This document shows, piece after piece, positions 15,292 to 23,713 of a stretch of 64,000 bases of DNA. This stretch comes from Dyella halodurans. Its GTDB lineage: Bacteria > Pseudomonadota > Gammaproteobacteria > Xanthomonadales > Rhodanobacteraceae. The notes below the pieces were generated by a model, which saw only the letters and a list, made by a program, of their open reading frames with translations, did no database searches and was not told the DNA's origin. Positions within the stretch are counted from its first letter, which is position 1. Each line of letters opens with the position of its first letter. The position numbers and the translations under genes were made by a program. The stretch covers positions 124,001 to 188,000 of the forward strand of contig NZ_JAPDPF010000009.1 in the NCBI RefSeq assembly GCF_026283925.1, given 5' to 3'.

Positions 15292-16425
15292 ATGAGCCAG
15301 GATTCCCTGAAGCAACGTGCAGCCAGCCTGCTCGAAAACGCCGGCATCCAGATCAACGGTCCCGCACCGACCGACATGCGCGTGCACGATGATCGCCTGT
15401 ACGCACGCGTCTTCGCGCACGGTTCATTGGGGCTTGGCGAAAGCTATATGGACGGCTGGTGGGACGCCGACGACCTGCCCGGCATGTTCACGCACCTGCT
15501 CAACACGCAGCTGGACATGGAGCTGAAGACGCTGGACACCTTGATCGCCCACCTCAAGGCGCGCTTCATCAACATGCAGCGCGGCGACAACGCGTTTGAA
15601 GTCGCGAAAACGCACTACGACCTTGGCAACGATCTGTTCAGGGCCATGCTGGGCAAGCGCCTGGTCTATTCATGCGGTTATTGGGCCGAGGCAAGCAACC
15701 TGGACGACGCCCAGGTGGCCAAGCTCGACCTGATCTGCCGCAAGTTGAAGCTCAAGCCGGGGCAGCGTGTGCTGGATATCGGCTGCGGCTGGGGCGAAGC
15801 GCTCAAATACGCCGCCGAACGTTATGGCGTGCATGGCGTAGGCATCACGATCTCGCAGGAGCAGGCGGAATATGCGCGCGAGCTGTGCGCCGGGCTACCG
15901 ATCGACATTCGCCTGCAGGACTACCGGGACATCGACGAACCGTTCGACGCGATCTTCTCGATCGGCATGTTCGAGCATGTCGGTGCCCTCAACTACCGCA
16001 CCTATTTCGAAGTCGCCCGCCGCTGCCTGCGCCCGGACGGTCACGACGGCAGCGGACTGTTCCTGCTGCACTCCATCGGCACCAACAGTTCACCGGCCAG
16101 GCCGGATCCGTGGATCGAGAAATACATCTTCCCGAATTCGATGATCCCCGCGGCGGGCCAGGTTGCCGAAGCCGTCCAGAACCTGTTCGTGGTGGAGGAC
16201 TGGCACAACTTCGGCGCCGACTACGACCGCACGCTGACGGCGTGGCGTGCAAATTTCGACGCGGCGTGGCCGCAACTGTCCGCACACTACGATGATCAGT
16301 TCCGCCGCATGTGGCATTTCTATCTTTCAGTGTCTACCGCCGTGTTCCGCAGTCGGCGCAATCAACTCTGGCAGATCACCCTGAGCCCGCATGGCGTTCC
16401 GGGCGGATATCGCGTGCCGCGATGA
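15292..16425 (+). CDS. cfa: Cyclopropane-fatty-acyl-phospholipid synthase
   Basis: 377 residues, the length of E. coli Cfa. The N-terminal lipid-binding domain carries the GLGESYMDGWWDADDL motif. The SAM-binding methyltransferase domain has VLDIGCGWGEALKYAAERYG, and the active-site regions FDAIFSIGMFEHVG and FLLHSIG follow. It transfers a methylene group from SAM to cis double bonds of phospholipid acyl chains. The ATG at 15292 with GAGG upstream is preferred over earlier in-frame codons lying inside the DUF190 gene. It lies 77 bases after DUF190 and may belong to the same transcript, although a separate promoter is possible. Confidence 0.93.
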   Translation: MSQDSLKQRAASLLENAGIQINGPAPTDMRVHDDRLYARVFAHGSLGLGESYMDGWWDADDLPGMFTHLLNTQLDMELKTLDTLIAHLKARFINMQRGDNAFEVAKTHYDLGNDLFRAMLGKRLVYSCGYWAEASNLDDAQVAKLDLICRKLKLKPGQRVLDIGCGWGEALKYAAERYGVHGVGITISQEQAEYARELCAGLPIDIRLQDYRDIDEPFDAIFSIGMFEHVGALNYRTYFEVARRCLRPDGHDGSGLFLLHSIGTNSSPARPDPWIEKYIFPNSMIPAAGQVAEAVQNLFVVEDWHNFGADYDRTLTAWRANFDAAWPQLSAHYDDQFRRMWHFYLSVSTAVFRSRRNQLWQITLSPHGVPGGYRVPR

Positions 16426-16543
16426 CGCGGGCTTCGACGTGTCCGCGAGTTTTCTGCATCATACGCGGGCCAAACGCGCAAACTCGCGGCAGCAAGGGTG
16501 TGTCCACCCCTGATGATTCCGCTCCACCGACCGGGAACTTGCT

Positions 16544-17419
16544 TTGAAGCTGTTTCAACACTTAGGCGCGGCGCTGCTCCTCAGCCTGCTGCTGGTCACC
16601 ACCGCGGTGGCCGCACCAGGCCTGTGGGTGGCGAAGAACGACCACGCCACGGTCTACCTGTTCGGCACCGTGCACCTGCTACCAACCGACACGAACTGGT
16701 CCTCGCCCCAGCTGGACCGGGCGCTGGCAGAAAGCCAGCGGCTGAGTATCGAGATCGTCGATGACGACGCTGCGTCGATGCAGGCGCTGGTGATGCAACA
16801 CGGCATGGATCTCAACCAGCCGCTGTCGAGCAAGCTTGACGACAGCGACCAGCGTAGCCTCGAACAGGCCGCCGAAACCGCCAAGCTCCCCGGTGGCGCC
16901 CAGGCGCTGCAACCCATGCGGCCATGGCTGGCGGCGCTCACGCTTACCATGGCGCCACTGATCCAGGCTGGCCTGGACCCGAACCTGGGCGTGGACAAGC
17001 TGCTCAAGGCACGCATGCAGCAGGACGGCAAGCCGGTGGATGGACTGGAAACTGCGGAGCAGCAGATCCGCATGCTGGCCGACCTGCCCGAAGCGATGCA
17101 GTTGGACTTCCTGCGCCAGTCCTTCAAGGAAGTGGCCGAGGGTCCGGCCAAACTGCGCGAGCTGATCGATGCCTGGCGCGACGGCGATACCGCCGCCATC
17201 GCGCGCATCGAGGACGAGGACATCCGCAAGGAGAGCCCCGTGCTCTACCAGCGCCTTATCGTCGAGCGTAATCGCGCCTGGGCCCAGCTCATCGCCGAAC
17301 GCCTGCAACAGCCGGGCGTCAGCTTCATCGCGGTCGGCGCGGGCCACCTGGCCGGACCGGACAGCGTCCAGGTACAACTGGGCAAGCTGGGCGTGGAAGC
17401 CTCCCCTGTAAAAAACTGA
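16544..17419 (+). CDS. TraB/GumN family protein
   Basis: 291 residues with an N-terminal signal peptide (about 1-23, LLLSLLLVTTAVAA). The two family signatures are present: ATVYLFGTVHLLP near the N-terminus and FIAVGAGHLAGPDSV near the C-terminus; the conserved histidines and glutamate resemble those proposed as metal ligands in TraB/TIKI proteases. The start codon is TTG at 16544 with GGGAA upstream. Function in bacteria is unproven; GumN lies beside the xanthan gene cluster in Xanthomonas but is not essential for xanthan. A REP element follows the gene. Confidence 0.85.
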   Translation: MKLFQHLGAALLLSLLLVTTAVAAPGLWVAKNDHATVYLFGTVHLLPTDTNWSSPQLDRALAESQRLSIEIVDDDAASMQALVMQHGMDLNQPLSSKLDDSDQRSLEQAAETAKLPGGAQALQPMRPWLAALTLTMAPLIQAGLDPNLGVDKLLKARMQQDGKPVDGLETAEQQIRMLADLPEAMQLDFLRQSFKEVAEGPAKLRELIDAWRDGDTAAIARIEDEDIRKESPVLYQRLIVERNRAWAQLIAERLQQPGVSFIAVGAGHLAGPDSVQVQLGKLGVEASPVKN

Positions 17420-17424
17420 GCCCC

Positions 17425-17574
17425 CTGTAGGAGCGTACCCTGTGCGCGATCACGGCGTTACGGCTGCGTAGGCTTTTCACTCAGGCCATCCTTGGCCCTC
17501 GCCCTTCGGGCAGCTGGCGCTGTGCAAACCGGCATTCCTGCCGGTTTGTCGCGCACAGGGTGCGCTCCTACAAC
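17425..17574. repeat. Composite REP element
   Basis: Outer arms of about 24 bases (17426-17449 and 17549-17572; TGTAGGAGCG...GTGCGCGA) are inverted complements with one mismatch and match the repeat at 799-874. Inside the right half is a separate perfect hairpin, CAAACCGGCA-TTCC-TGCCGGTTTG (17525-17548). It lies between the TraB/GumN gene and parC and may end the former's transcript. Confidence 0.8.
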
Positions 17575-17658
17575 GGCGCGCTCGCCCCCGGCCCCTGGTT
17601 TCTGGCACCATCGGCCGGTTAAGCGCACGCCCCGCGCGCCACTCATCGACGTAACTGC

Positions 17659-19899
17659 ATGAATCTGCAAGCCAATTACGAACAGATCCCGCTCAAGGAG
17701 TATGCCGAGCGGGCTTACCTCGATTATTCGATGTATGTGGTGCTGGACCGCGCCCTGCCCTTCGTGGGCGACGGGCTGAAGCCGGTGCAGCGGCGCATCA
17801 TCTATGCCATGAGCGAGCTGAGCCTGGCCTCCACAGCCAAGCCCAAGAAGTCCGCACGTACCATCGGCGACGTCATCGGCAAGTTCCATCCGCATGGCGA
17901 CACCTCGTGCTACGAGGCGATGGTGCTGATGGCCCAGCCGTTCTCGTACCGCTACCCGCTGGTCGACGGCCAGGGCAACTTCGGCTCGCCCGACGATCCG
18001 AAGAGCTTCGCCGCGATGCGTTACACCGAGTCGCGCCTGAGCCCGATCGCCGAAGCGCTGCTGGGCGAACTGGGCCAGGGCACGGTGGATTGGGTGCCGA
18101 ACTTCGACGGCACCATGGAAGAACCGAGTTGGCTGCCGGCGCGCGTGCCGCACGTGCTGCTCAATGGCTCCATGGGCATCGCCGTGGGCATGGCCACCGA
18201 TATTCCGCCGCATAACCTGCGCGAAGTCGTGAGCGCCTGCATCCGCCTGCTCGATGATCCCGACGCTACCGTGGCGGACCTGTTCGAGCACATCCAGGCC
18301 CCGGACTATCCCACCGAAGCCGAGATCATCACGCCACGCAACGAATTGCTGGCGATGTACCAGAACGGCACTGGCTCGTTGCGTGCCCGCGCCGTGTATC
18401 ACATGGACGAGGGCAATATCGTCATCACCGCGCTGCCGCACCAGGTCAGCCCGTCCAAGATCCTCGAGCAGATCGCCGCGCAGATGCGCGCGAAGAAACT
18501 GCCGATGATCGAAGACCTGCGTGACGAGTCCGATCACGAAAATCCGATCCGCCTGGTGGTCGTGCCGCGCTCCAACCGCATCGATCCGGCCGAAGTGATG
18601 CAGCACCTGTTCGCCACCACGGACATGGAAAAGAGCTTCCGCATCAACCTCAACATGATCGGCCTCGATGGCCGACCGCAGGTGAAGGATCTCAAGCGCA
18701 TCCTCGGCGAGTGGCTGAGCTTCCGCACCACCACGGTGACTCGCCGCCTGGAACACCGCCTGGCCAAGGTCGAGCGCCGCCTGCACCTGTTGGAAGGCTT
18801 GCGCATCGCCTACCTCAACCTCGACGAGGTGATCCGCATCGTCCGCACCGAGGACGAGCCCAAGCCGGTGCTGATGGCGCGCTTCAAGCTCAGCGACGAG
18901 CAGACCGACTACATCCTCGAAACCAAGCTGCGCCAGCTGGCCCGCCTGGAAGAGATGAAGATCAATGCCGAGCGCGATCAGCTGGAAGAGGAACGCGCGC
19001 GCATCAACGTACTGCTGAAGTCGCCGGCCAAGCTCAAGGGCCTGATCAAGGAAGAACTACGCGCCGACGCCGCGAAGTACGGCGACGATCGCCGCTCGCC
19101 GCTGGTGCAGCGTGATGCCGCACAGGCGTTGGACGAGAGCGCCCTGGTCGCCAGCGAGCCGGTTACCGTGGTGATCAGCCAGAAGGGCTGGATCCGCGCT
19201 GCCAAGGGCCACGACATCGACGCGGAAGGCCTGAACTACCGCGAAGGCGACAGCCTGCTGGCGTCAGCCAAGGCGCGCACGACGCAACAGGTGGCGGTGA
19301 TCGATTCCACCGGCCGCAGTTATTCCACCGCCGCGCATACGCTGCCGTCGGCACGTGGCAACGGCGAACCGTTGACCGGCCGCTTCAGCCCGCCGGCCGG
19401 CGCCAGCTTTGACGCCCTCATCGCCGGCGACAACGAGACGCGCCTGATCCTGGCCACCGATCACGGCTACGGCTTCGTCACCCGCTTCGAGGCGCTGACT
19501 GGCCGCAACAAGGCCGGCAAGCAGATCATCACCTTGAGCGACGGCGCCAAAGTGCTGGCGCCGCAGATCAGTGCCGACCCGGCGCGCGATCGCATCGTGG
19601 TGGTGACCACCGAAGGCCATCTGCTGATGTTCTCGGTGGCCGAGCTGCCTGAGCTGGACAAGGGCAAGGGCAACAAGCTGATCGACGTGCCCAAGGCCAA
19701 ACTCGCCTCCGGCGAGGAGCGCGTGGTCGGTGTGGCGGTGGTCACCGAGGGCAAGGGCGAGGTCACGCTGTACGCCGGCCAGCGCAAACTCACCCTGAAG
19801 TGGTCGGACCTGGTCGAGTATGGCGGCAACCGCGCCACGCGAGGCGGCGTGCTGCCACGCGGCCTGCGTCGGGTGGAGCGCATCGAAACGTCGGCATGA
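17659..19899 (+). CDS. parC: DNA topoisomerase IV subunit A
   Basis: 746 residues, the usual ParC size. The N-terminal breakage-reunion domain has the catalytic Tyr122 in [12 protein letters not shown]. The quinolone-resistance region reads [16 protein letters not shown], with Thr82 where most gammaproteobacterial ParC proteins have Ser. The C-terminal DNA-wrapping domain (about 500-740) has degenerate blades rather than the GyrA box, which separates ParC from GyrA. With ParE it decatenates daughter chromosomes. It appears monocistronic; parE is not in the window. Confidence 0.96.
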   Translation: MNLQANYEQIPLKEYAERAYLDYSMYVVLDRALPFVGDGLKPVQRRIIYAMSELSLASTAKPKKSARTIGDVIGKFHPHGDTSCYEAMVLMAQPFSYRYPLVDGQGNFGSPDDPKSFAAMRYTESRLSPIAEALLGELGQGTVDWVPNFDGTMEEPSWLPARVPHVLLNGSMGIAVGMATDIPPHNLREVVSACIRLLDDPDATVADLFEHIQAPDYPTEAEIITPRNELLAMYQNGTGSLRARAVYHMDEGNIVITALPHQVSPSKILEQIAAQMRAKKLPMIEDLRDESDHENPIRLVVVPRSNRIDPAEVMQHLFATTDMEKSFRINLNMIGLDGRPQVKDLKRILGEWLSFRTTTVTRRLEHRLAKVERRLHLLEGLRIAYLNLDEVIRIVRTEDEPKPVLMARFKLSDEQTDYILETKLRQLARLEEMKINAERDQLEEERARINVLLKSPAKLKGLIKEELRADAAKYGDDRRSPLVQRDAAQALDESALVASEPVTVVISQKGWIRAAKGHDIDAEGLNYREGDSLLASAKARTTQQVAVIDSTGRSYSTAAHTLPSARGNGEPLTGRFSPPAGASFDALIAGDNETRLILATDHGYGFVTRFEALTGRNKAGKQIITLSDGAKVLAPQISADPARDRIVVVTTEGHLLMFSVAELPELDKGKGNKLIDVPKAKLASGEERVVGVAVVTEGKGEVTLYAGQRKLTLKWSDLVEYGGNRATRGGVLPRGLRRVERIETSA

Positions 19900-20000
19900 T
19901 GCGAACGGCGGGAACTTCCCGCCGTCTTCGCGCATCGAACGGAACGTGTGCACACCGGTGGCGGTCGTGCGTTATCACCAGCACGTCTCCGGAGTTTTCC

Positions 20001-20504
20001 ATGAAGATCATCCGAACCACCGGCCTCCTCGCCGCCTGCCTGTTGACCACGGCGGCCTGGGCGCAAAGTGCCGGGCAGCCACTGAATCTCAAGCTCCCCG
20101 CCAACGTGCCCGCCGCCAGCGCCTCGGCAGCACCTCCTGCCACCGTTGCCGATGCAAAATCGACGGCCAGTGCGGGTACGGCGGGTTCAGCCACGGCGCC
20201 AGCCAGCACGCCGCCGAGCGCCTATGCCAAGGACCCGCCAGGGACCTATTACGGCGACACCTCGGGCGCGATGGGCGATGCCCCCGCTCCGGCGCGCCAA
20301 AACGTGGTCACTTGTGACGACGCCACCTACAACCAGCCGCAAATCCACGGCGCGGTCAGTACCGGCGTGGTGGCCTCCAGCCATGGCAGCGGCAACTGGC
20401 AGTCGGGCGGCGTCACCATCAGCCAGGCCACCGGCAGCTGCGAGCACCCCACCGGCGGCATGAGCATCTCGGTGGGTGGCAGCACCGGGCACTACGGACA
20501 CTGA
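20001..20504 (+). CDS. Small secreted protein, Ala/Pro-rich, function unknown
   Basis: 167 residues. A signal peptide (about 1-21, LLAACLLTTAAWAQ) is followed by a low-complexity Ala/Pro/Ser/Thr stretch (about 30-75). The folded-looking C-terminal part is rich in Gly and Ser (STGVVASSHGSGNWQSGGVTIS) with two cysteines (VTCDD and GSCEHP) that could form a disulphide. GGAG lies six bases before the ATG. I recognise no family. It sits alone between parC and the cytochrome c peroxidase, separated from the latter by 146 bases. Confidence 0.75.
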   Translation: MKIIRTTGLLAACLLTTAAWAQSAGQPLNLKLPANVPAASASAAPPATVADAKSTASAGTAGSATAPASTPPSAYAKDPPGTYYGDTSGAMGDAPAPARQNVVTCDDATYNQPQIHGAVSTGVVASSHGSGNWQSGGVTISQATGSCEHPTGGMSISVGGSTGHYGH

Positions 20505-20615
20505 GCCAGTTCGTGCAGGGCTGGTGGCTGGCGTCGCCTGTCAAGCCGAAGGCAGGCGGCTGTGCGACCTGAGCTCTACTGATTCACATCATCCCCTGCG
20601 GCAGCCAGATGCTTT

Positions 20616-20644
20616 CTCCTTGTCGATGTCACGTCGACAAGGAG
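20616..20644 (+). promoter_or_regulatory. Perfect hairpin enclosing the peroxidase ribosome-binding site
   Basis: An 11-base arm CTCCTTGTCGA (20616-20626) and its exact complement TCGACAAGGAG (20634-20644) flank a 7-base loop. The right arm contains AAGGAG, the Shine-Dalgarno sequence of the cytochrome c peroxidase gene starting at 20651. In the mRNA the stem would hide the ribosome-binding site; as DNA the dyad could equally be an operator. Confidence 0.7.
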
Positions 20645-20650
20645 ATTCAA

Positions 20651-21688
20651 ATGCAAACTTCCAACTGGGTTCCGCTCGGCGGCCTACTGGTCGCGCTGGG
20701 CGCTCCTGCCGCCCACGCCGACGCACTGCGCGATCAGGCCAGTTCGATCTTCAAACCGATACCGGACAGCGTCACGGAGGTGCAGGGCGAGGCCATCACG
20801 CCCGCGCAGATAGCCCTCGGCAAGCAGTTGTTCTTCGAGCCGCGTCTATCGAGCAGCCACATCATCAGCTGCAATACCTGCCACAACATCGGCACCGGCG
20901 GCGCCGACAACCTACCGACCTCGAGCGGACATGCCTGGCAAAAGGGCGCACGCAACTCACCGACCGTGTTCAACGCCGTCTTCAACGTCGCGCAGTTCTG
21001 GGACGGTCGCGCCAAGGACCTCCAGGAGCAGGCCAAGGGCCCGGTGCAAAATCCGCTTGAGATGCACAGCACCCCCAAGGCCGTCGAGCAGACGCTGGCC
21101 AGCATGCCGGAATACGTGGAGGCATTTTCGAAGGCCTTCCCCAACGAAAAAGCGCCGCTGAGTTTCGAAAACATGGCGCGAGCCATCCAGGCCTTCGAGA
21201 CCACGCTGATCACGCCCAACTCCCGCTTCGACCAGTTCCTCAAGGGTGACGACAGAGCGCTCGACGCGGAGGAGAAGCATGGCCTCAAGGCTTTCATGGA
21301 TCGCGGCTGCACGGCCTGCCACAACGGCGTCAATATCGGTGGGCAGGCCTATTTCCCGTTCGGCCTGGTCAACAAACCGGCCGACAAGGTGCGGCCCGTC
21401 GGCGACAAGGGTCGCTTCGAGGTCACCCGGTCTGGCAGCGACGAGTACGTTTTCCGCGCTGCGCCGTTGCGCAACGTGGCACTCACCGCCCCGTATTTCC
21501 ATAGCGGCCAGGTGCAGGACCTGAAGGAAGCCGTGGCGATCATGGGCAATGCCCAGCTTGGCGCGGACTTGAGCAACGAGGAGGTCCAGAGCATCACGGC
21601 CTTCCTGAAGACGCTTACCGGCAGGCAGCCGCAGATCGTCTATCCCGTGTTGCCGCCGAGCACGAATGCTACGCCGCGTCCCGAATAG
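20651..21688 (+). CDS. Di-haem cytochrome c peroxidase (CcpA/MauG family)
   Basis: 345 residues with a signal peptide (about 1-23). Two CxxCH haem c sites are seen: CNTCH (residues 74-78) and CTACH in the second domain, plus the family segments RNSPTVFNAVFNVAQFWDGRAKDL and RNVALTAPYFHSGQV. It reduces hydrogen peroxide in the periplasm using cytochrome c as electron donor. The ATG at 20651 follows an AAGGAG site buried in a perfect hairpin, suggesting controlled translation. No partner cytochrome gene is adjacent. Confidence 0.93.
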   Translation: MQTSNWVPLGGLLVALGAPAAHADALRDQASSIFKPIPDSVTEVQGEAITPAQIALGKQLFFEPRLSSSHIISCNTCHNIGTGGADNLPTSSGHAWQKGARNSPTVFNAVFNVAQFWDGRAKDLQEQAKGPVQNPLEMHSTPKAVEQTLASMPEYVEAFSKAFPNEKAPLSFENMARAIQAFETTLITPNSRFDQFLKGDDRALDAEEKHGLKAFMDRGCTACHNGVNIGGQAYFPFGLVNKPADKVRPVGDKGRFEVTRSGSDEYVFRAAPLRNVALTAPYFHSGQVQDLKEAVAIMGNAQLGADLSNEEVQSITAFLKTLTGRQPQIVYPVLPPSTNATPRPE

Positions 21689-22055
21689 GCTGGGTTTCCA
21701 CGCCGCGCCATGACGGGGGCCGGCTTGGAGGCGCCAAGAAACGTGGCGCTGCTATCAGCCCAACCGGTCCGATGCAGGTAGGCGGCTGGCTTTGGAGCCC
21801 CGACCAAAGCCCGCCCCGTGATGGCCTTGTCGCGAGACCGCCCCCTCACCCCAACCCTCTCCGCACAGGGGAGAGGGAGTAGGTCCAGGGCGGAACGTCG
21901 CGTCATCGTTCTCCCGAGTAGTGAGACAGGTTTCGGCAGGGTCGAAAGTTCTTGGAAAGGGTCGGCCGGCACACTGCTGGCATGGTTTATTGCATTCATG
22001 GCTTGCGCATATCGCGCCTTTTCCCGTCTTTCGCCCGTTGCCCCGGAGCCCCCGA
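21689..22055. repeat. Intergenic region with a CCCTCTCC/GGAGAGGG hairpin repeat
   Basis: No gene is supported in these 367 bases. Around 21843-21880 is a CCTCACCCCAACCCTCTCC...GGGGAGAGGG element, the same type seen at about 28695, 29325, 29400, 33415 and 41008. It is a common dispersed intergenic repeat in this genome and may stop transcription. The rest shows no clear motif; the GTG start of the hydrolase follows at 22056 with a GGAG site at 22045. Confidence 0.6.
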
Positions 22056-22895
22056 GTGATTCAGAACGTCGAGTTCCGCCTCGAGGGCGGTCGCAGCGGA
22101 GTGCTGCTTATTCATGGCCTTACCGGCACTCCCACCGAAATGCGCCTGCTCGGCAAGGGTCTCAACCGTGCCGGCTATAGCGTCTACGGCATGCAGCTGG
22201 CCGGGCATTGCGGCGATGTGGATGATTTGCTGAAGACCGGCTGGCAGGACTGGTACGCCAGCGTCGAGGCGGCGGCCGAGAAGTACCGCCACGAGGTCGA
22301 CCATCTGTTCGTCGCCGGCCTGTCGATGGGCGCCGTGCTGGCGCTCAAGCTGGCCGCCGAGCATCCGGAATGGGTCAAGGGCGTGGGCGTCTTTGGCGCC
22401 ACCTTCCGCTATGACGGCTGGGCGATTCCGTGGGTCGGCAAATTCTCGTTCCTGCTGCCGTTCCTGCACAAATTCGGCATCGGCAAGCACCGCATGGTGC
22501 ACGAGGCGGAGCCGTACGGCATTCGCGACGAGCGTCTGCGCGCGCAGATCAGCTCGGCCATGCTCGGTGGTGACAGCGCCGCTGCCGGCCTGCCAGGCAA
22601 CCCGTGGCCATCGCTGGCGGAGATGTACAACATGGCGGCGGTGGTGAAGCGCGAGCTGCCCAAGGTCACCGCGCCCTGCCTGATCGCCCACGCGACCCAG
22701 GACGATATCGCCAGCCTCGAAAATGCGTACCTCGTGCAGCGTTCGGTGTCCGGCCCGGTGGAGATGCTCTTGCTCGAAGACAGTTACCACATGATCACGG
22801 TCGACCGCGAACGCCGCCTGCTGACCGATCGCGCGGCCGAGTTCTTCCGCCAGATCGCAGCCTCCTACGAGCCAGCCGCGCGCGCAGCGGCCTAA
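22056..22895 (+). CDS. Alpha/beta hydrolase (carboxylesterase Est30/YvaK-like)
   Basis: 279 residues. The oxyanion strand LLIHGLTGTPTEM, the nucleophile elbow GLSMG, a catalytic Asp in HATQDDI and the His in DSYHMITVD form a complete triad, in the layout of Est30-type carboxylesterases and monoacylglycerol-lipase-like enzymes. There is no signal peptide, so it is cytoplasmic. The GTG at 22056 is preferred (GGAG upstream). The next gene starts nine bases after the stop. Context makes it the first gene of a run that includes two small transporters and a PLP enzyme, so it may cleave an acyl or ester group in that pathway. Confidence 0.85.
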   Translation: MIQNVEFRLEGGRSGVLLIHGLTGTPTEMRLLGKGLNRAGYSVYGMQLAGHCGDVDDLLKTGWQDWYASVEAAAEKYRHEVDHLFVAGLSMGAVLALKLAAEHPEWVKGVGVFGATFRYDGWAIPWVGKFSFLLPFLHKFGIGKHRMVHEAEPYGIRDERLRAQISSAMLGGDSAAAGLPGNPWPSLAEMYNMAAVVKRELPKVTAPCLIAHATQDDIASLENAYLVQRSVSGPVEMLLLEDSYHMITVDRERRLLTDRAAEFFRQIAASYEPAARAAA

Positions 22896-22904
22896 GGAGC
22901 CATA

Positions 22905-23270
22905 GTGACTCCTCTGGTCGTCACGTTGTGGCTGCTCAATGTCACCCTCGATACCGTTGGCCAGCTCGCCTTCAAGGCGGCAGCCAGCGATCCGCGGGCG
23001 GGTGATGGCTTCGCGCGCTGGCGTTACATGCTGGCGCGCCCGTGGATCTGGGTCGGCATCACGTCTTACGTGGCCGAGTTCCTGGTGTGGATCGCCTTCT
23101 TGTCGCTGGTCGACCTTTCCGAGGGCGTGCTGCTGGGTTCGATCAATATCGTCGTGATCATGATCGCCGGCCGCATTCTGTTCCGCGAAAAGCTCACACC
23201 GCTGCGCGTCACCGGCATCCTGCTGGTGACGGCGGGCGTGGCCATCGTCGGCGTGGCCGGTGGAGGCTGA
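22905..23270 (+). CDS. Small EamA/SMR-like membrane protein, subunit 1
   Basis: 121 residues, four helices, the size of an SMR transporter or of ArnE/ArnF-type half transporters rather than a full ten-helix EamA protein. Helix 1 carries TLDTVGQLAFKAAA, matching the EamA/DMT first helix, and the end has the REKLTPLRVTGILLVTAGVAIV signature. The GTG start has AAGGAG upstream. It is followed four bases after its stop by a second protein of the same type, suggesting a heterodimer that flips or exports a substrate, perhaps lipid-linked. Confidence 0.82.
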   Translation: MTPLVVTLWLLNVTLDTVGQLAFKAAASDPRAGDGFARWRYMLARPWIWVGITSYVAEFLVWIAFLSLVDLSEGVLLGSINIVVIMIAGRILFREKLTPLRVTGILLVTAGVAIVGVAGGG

Positions 23271-23274
23271 ACCC

Positions 23275-23712
23275 ATGAGTCGCACTCGCTTCTACGCCAT
23301 CGGCTTCACCATCCTGGTGCTGTTCGACACGCTCGTGCAGCTGAGCTTCAAGTACGCCGGCAACCACGCGTTTCCGCCCGAGGCGAACTGGGCCTGGATC
23401 GTGCGCGTGTTTGGCCATCCGTGGATCTACTTCGCGGTGATCGGCTACGTGGGCAACTTCTTCACTTGGATGACCCTGCTCAAGCACGCGCCGATCGGGC
23501 CCGCGTTTGCGGTCACTCATCTGGAAGTGGTCAGCGTGATGATTTTCTCCGCGTGGCTGTTCCAGGAGCCGCTGACCTGGCCGCGGGTACTCGGCGCGGC
23601 CGTGATCGTGGCCGGCATCCTCTGCCTCGCCTTCGCCGAAAGCGGCGCGCATCCGGAACACGATGCGCCCACCGAGGCCAAGGGTGCGCTGGGCGTCGCC
23701 GCGGGCGACTGA
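23275..23712 (+). CDS. Small EamA/SMR-like membrane protein, subunit 2
   Basis: 145 residues, four helices plus a hydrophilic tail of about 25 residues. Helix 1 has LFDTLVQLSFKYAG, clearly related to subunit 1, and the final helix has FQEPLTWPRVLGAAVIVAGILCLAFAE. The ATG at 23275 lies five bases after the first subunit's stop. Paired genes of this kind resemble ArnE/ArnF, which translocate undecaprenyl-linked aminoarabinose, but no other arn gene is present, so the substrate is unknown. The stop overlaps nothing; the PLP enzyme starts one base later. Confidence 0.82.
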   Translation: MSRTRFYAIGFTILVLFDTLVQLSFKYAGNHAFPPEANWAWIVRVFGHPWIYFAVIGYVGNFFTWMTLLKHAPIGPAFAVTHLEVVSVMIFSAWLFQEPLTWPRVLGAAVIVAGILCLAFAESGAHPEHDAPTEAKGALGVAAGD

Positions 23713-23713
23713 C

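Noticed and set aside
21640-21999. Minus-strand open frame of about 119 codons after the cytochrome c peroxidase
   Set aside because: It overlaps the end of the peroxidase gene and an intergenic hairpin repeat; the protein has no motif and no ribosome-binding site.
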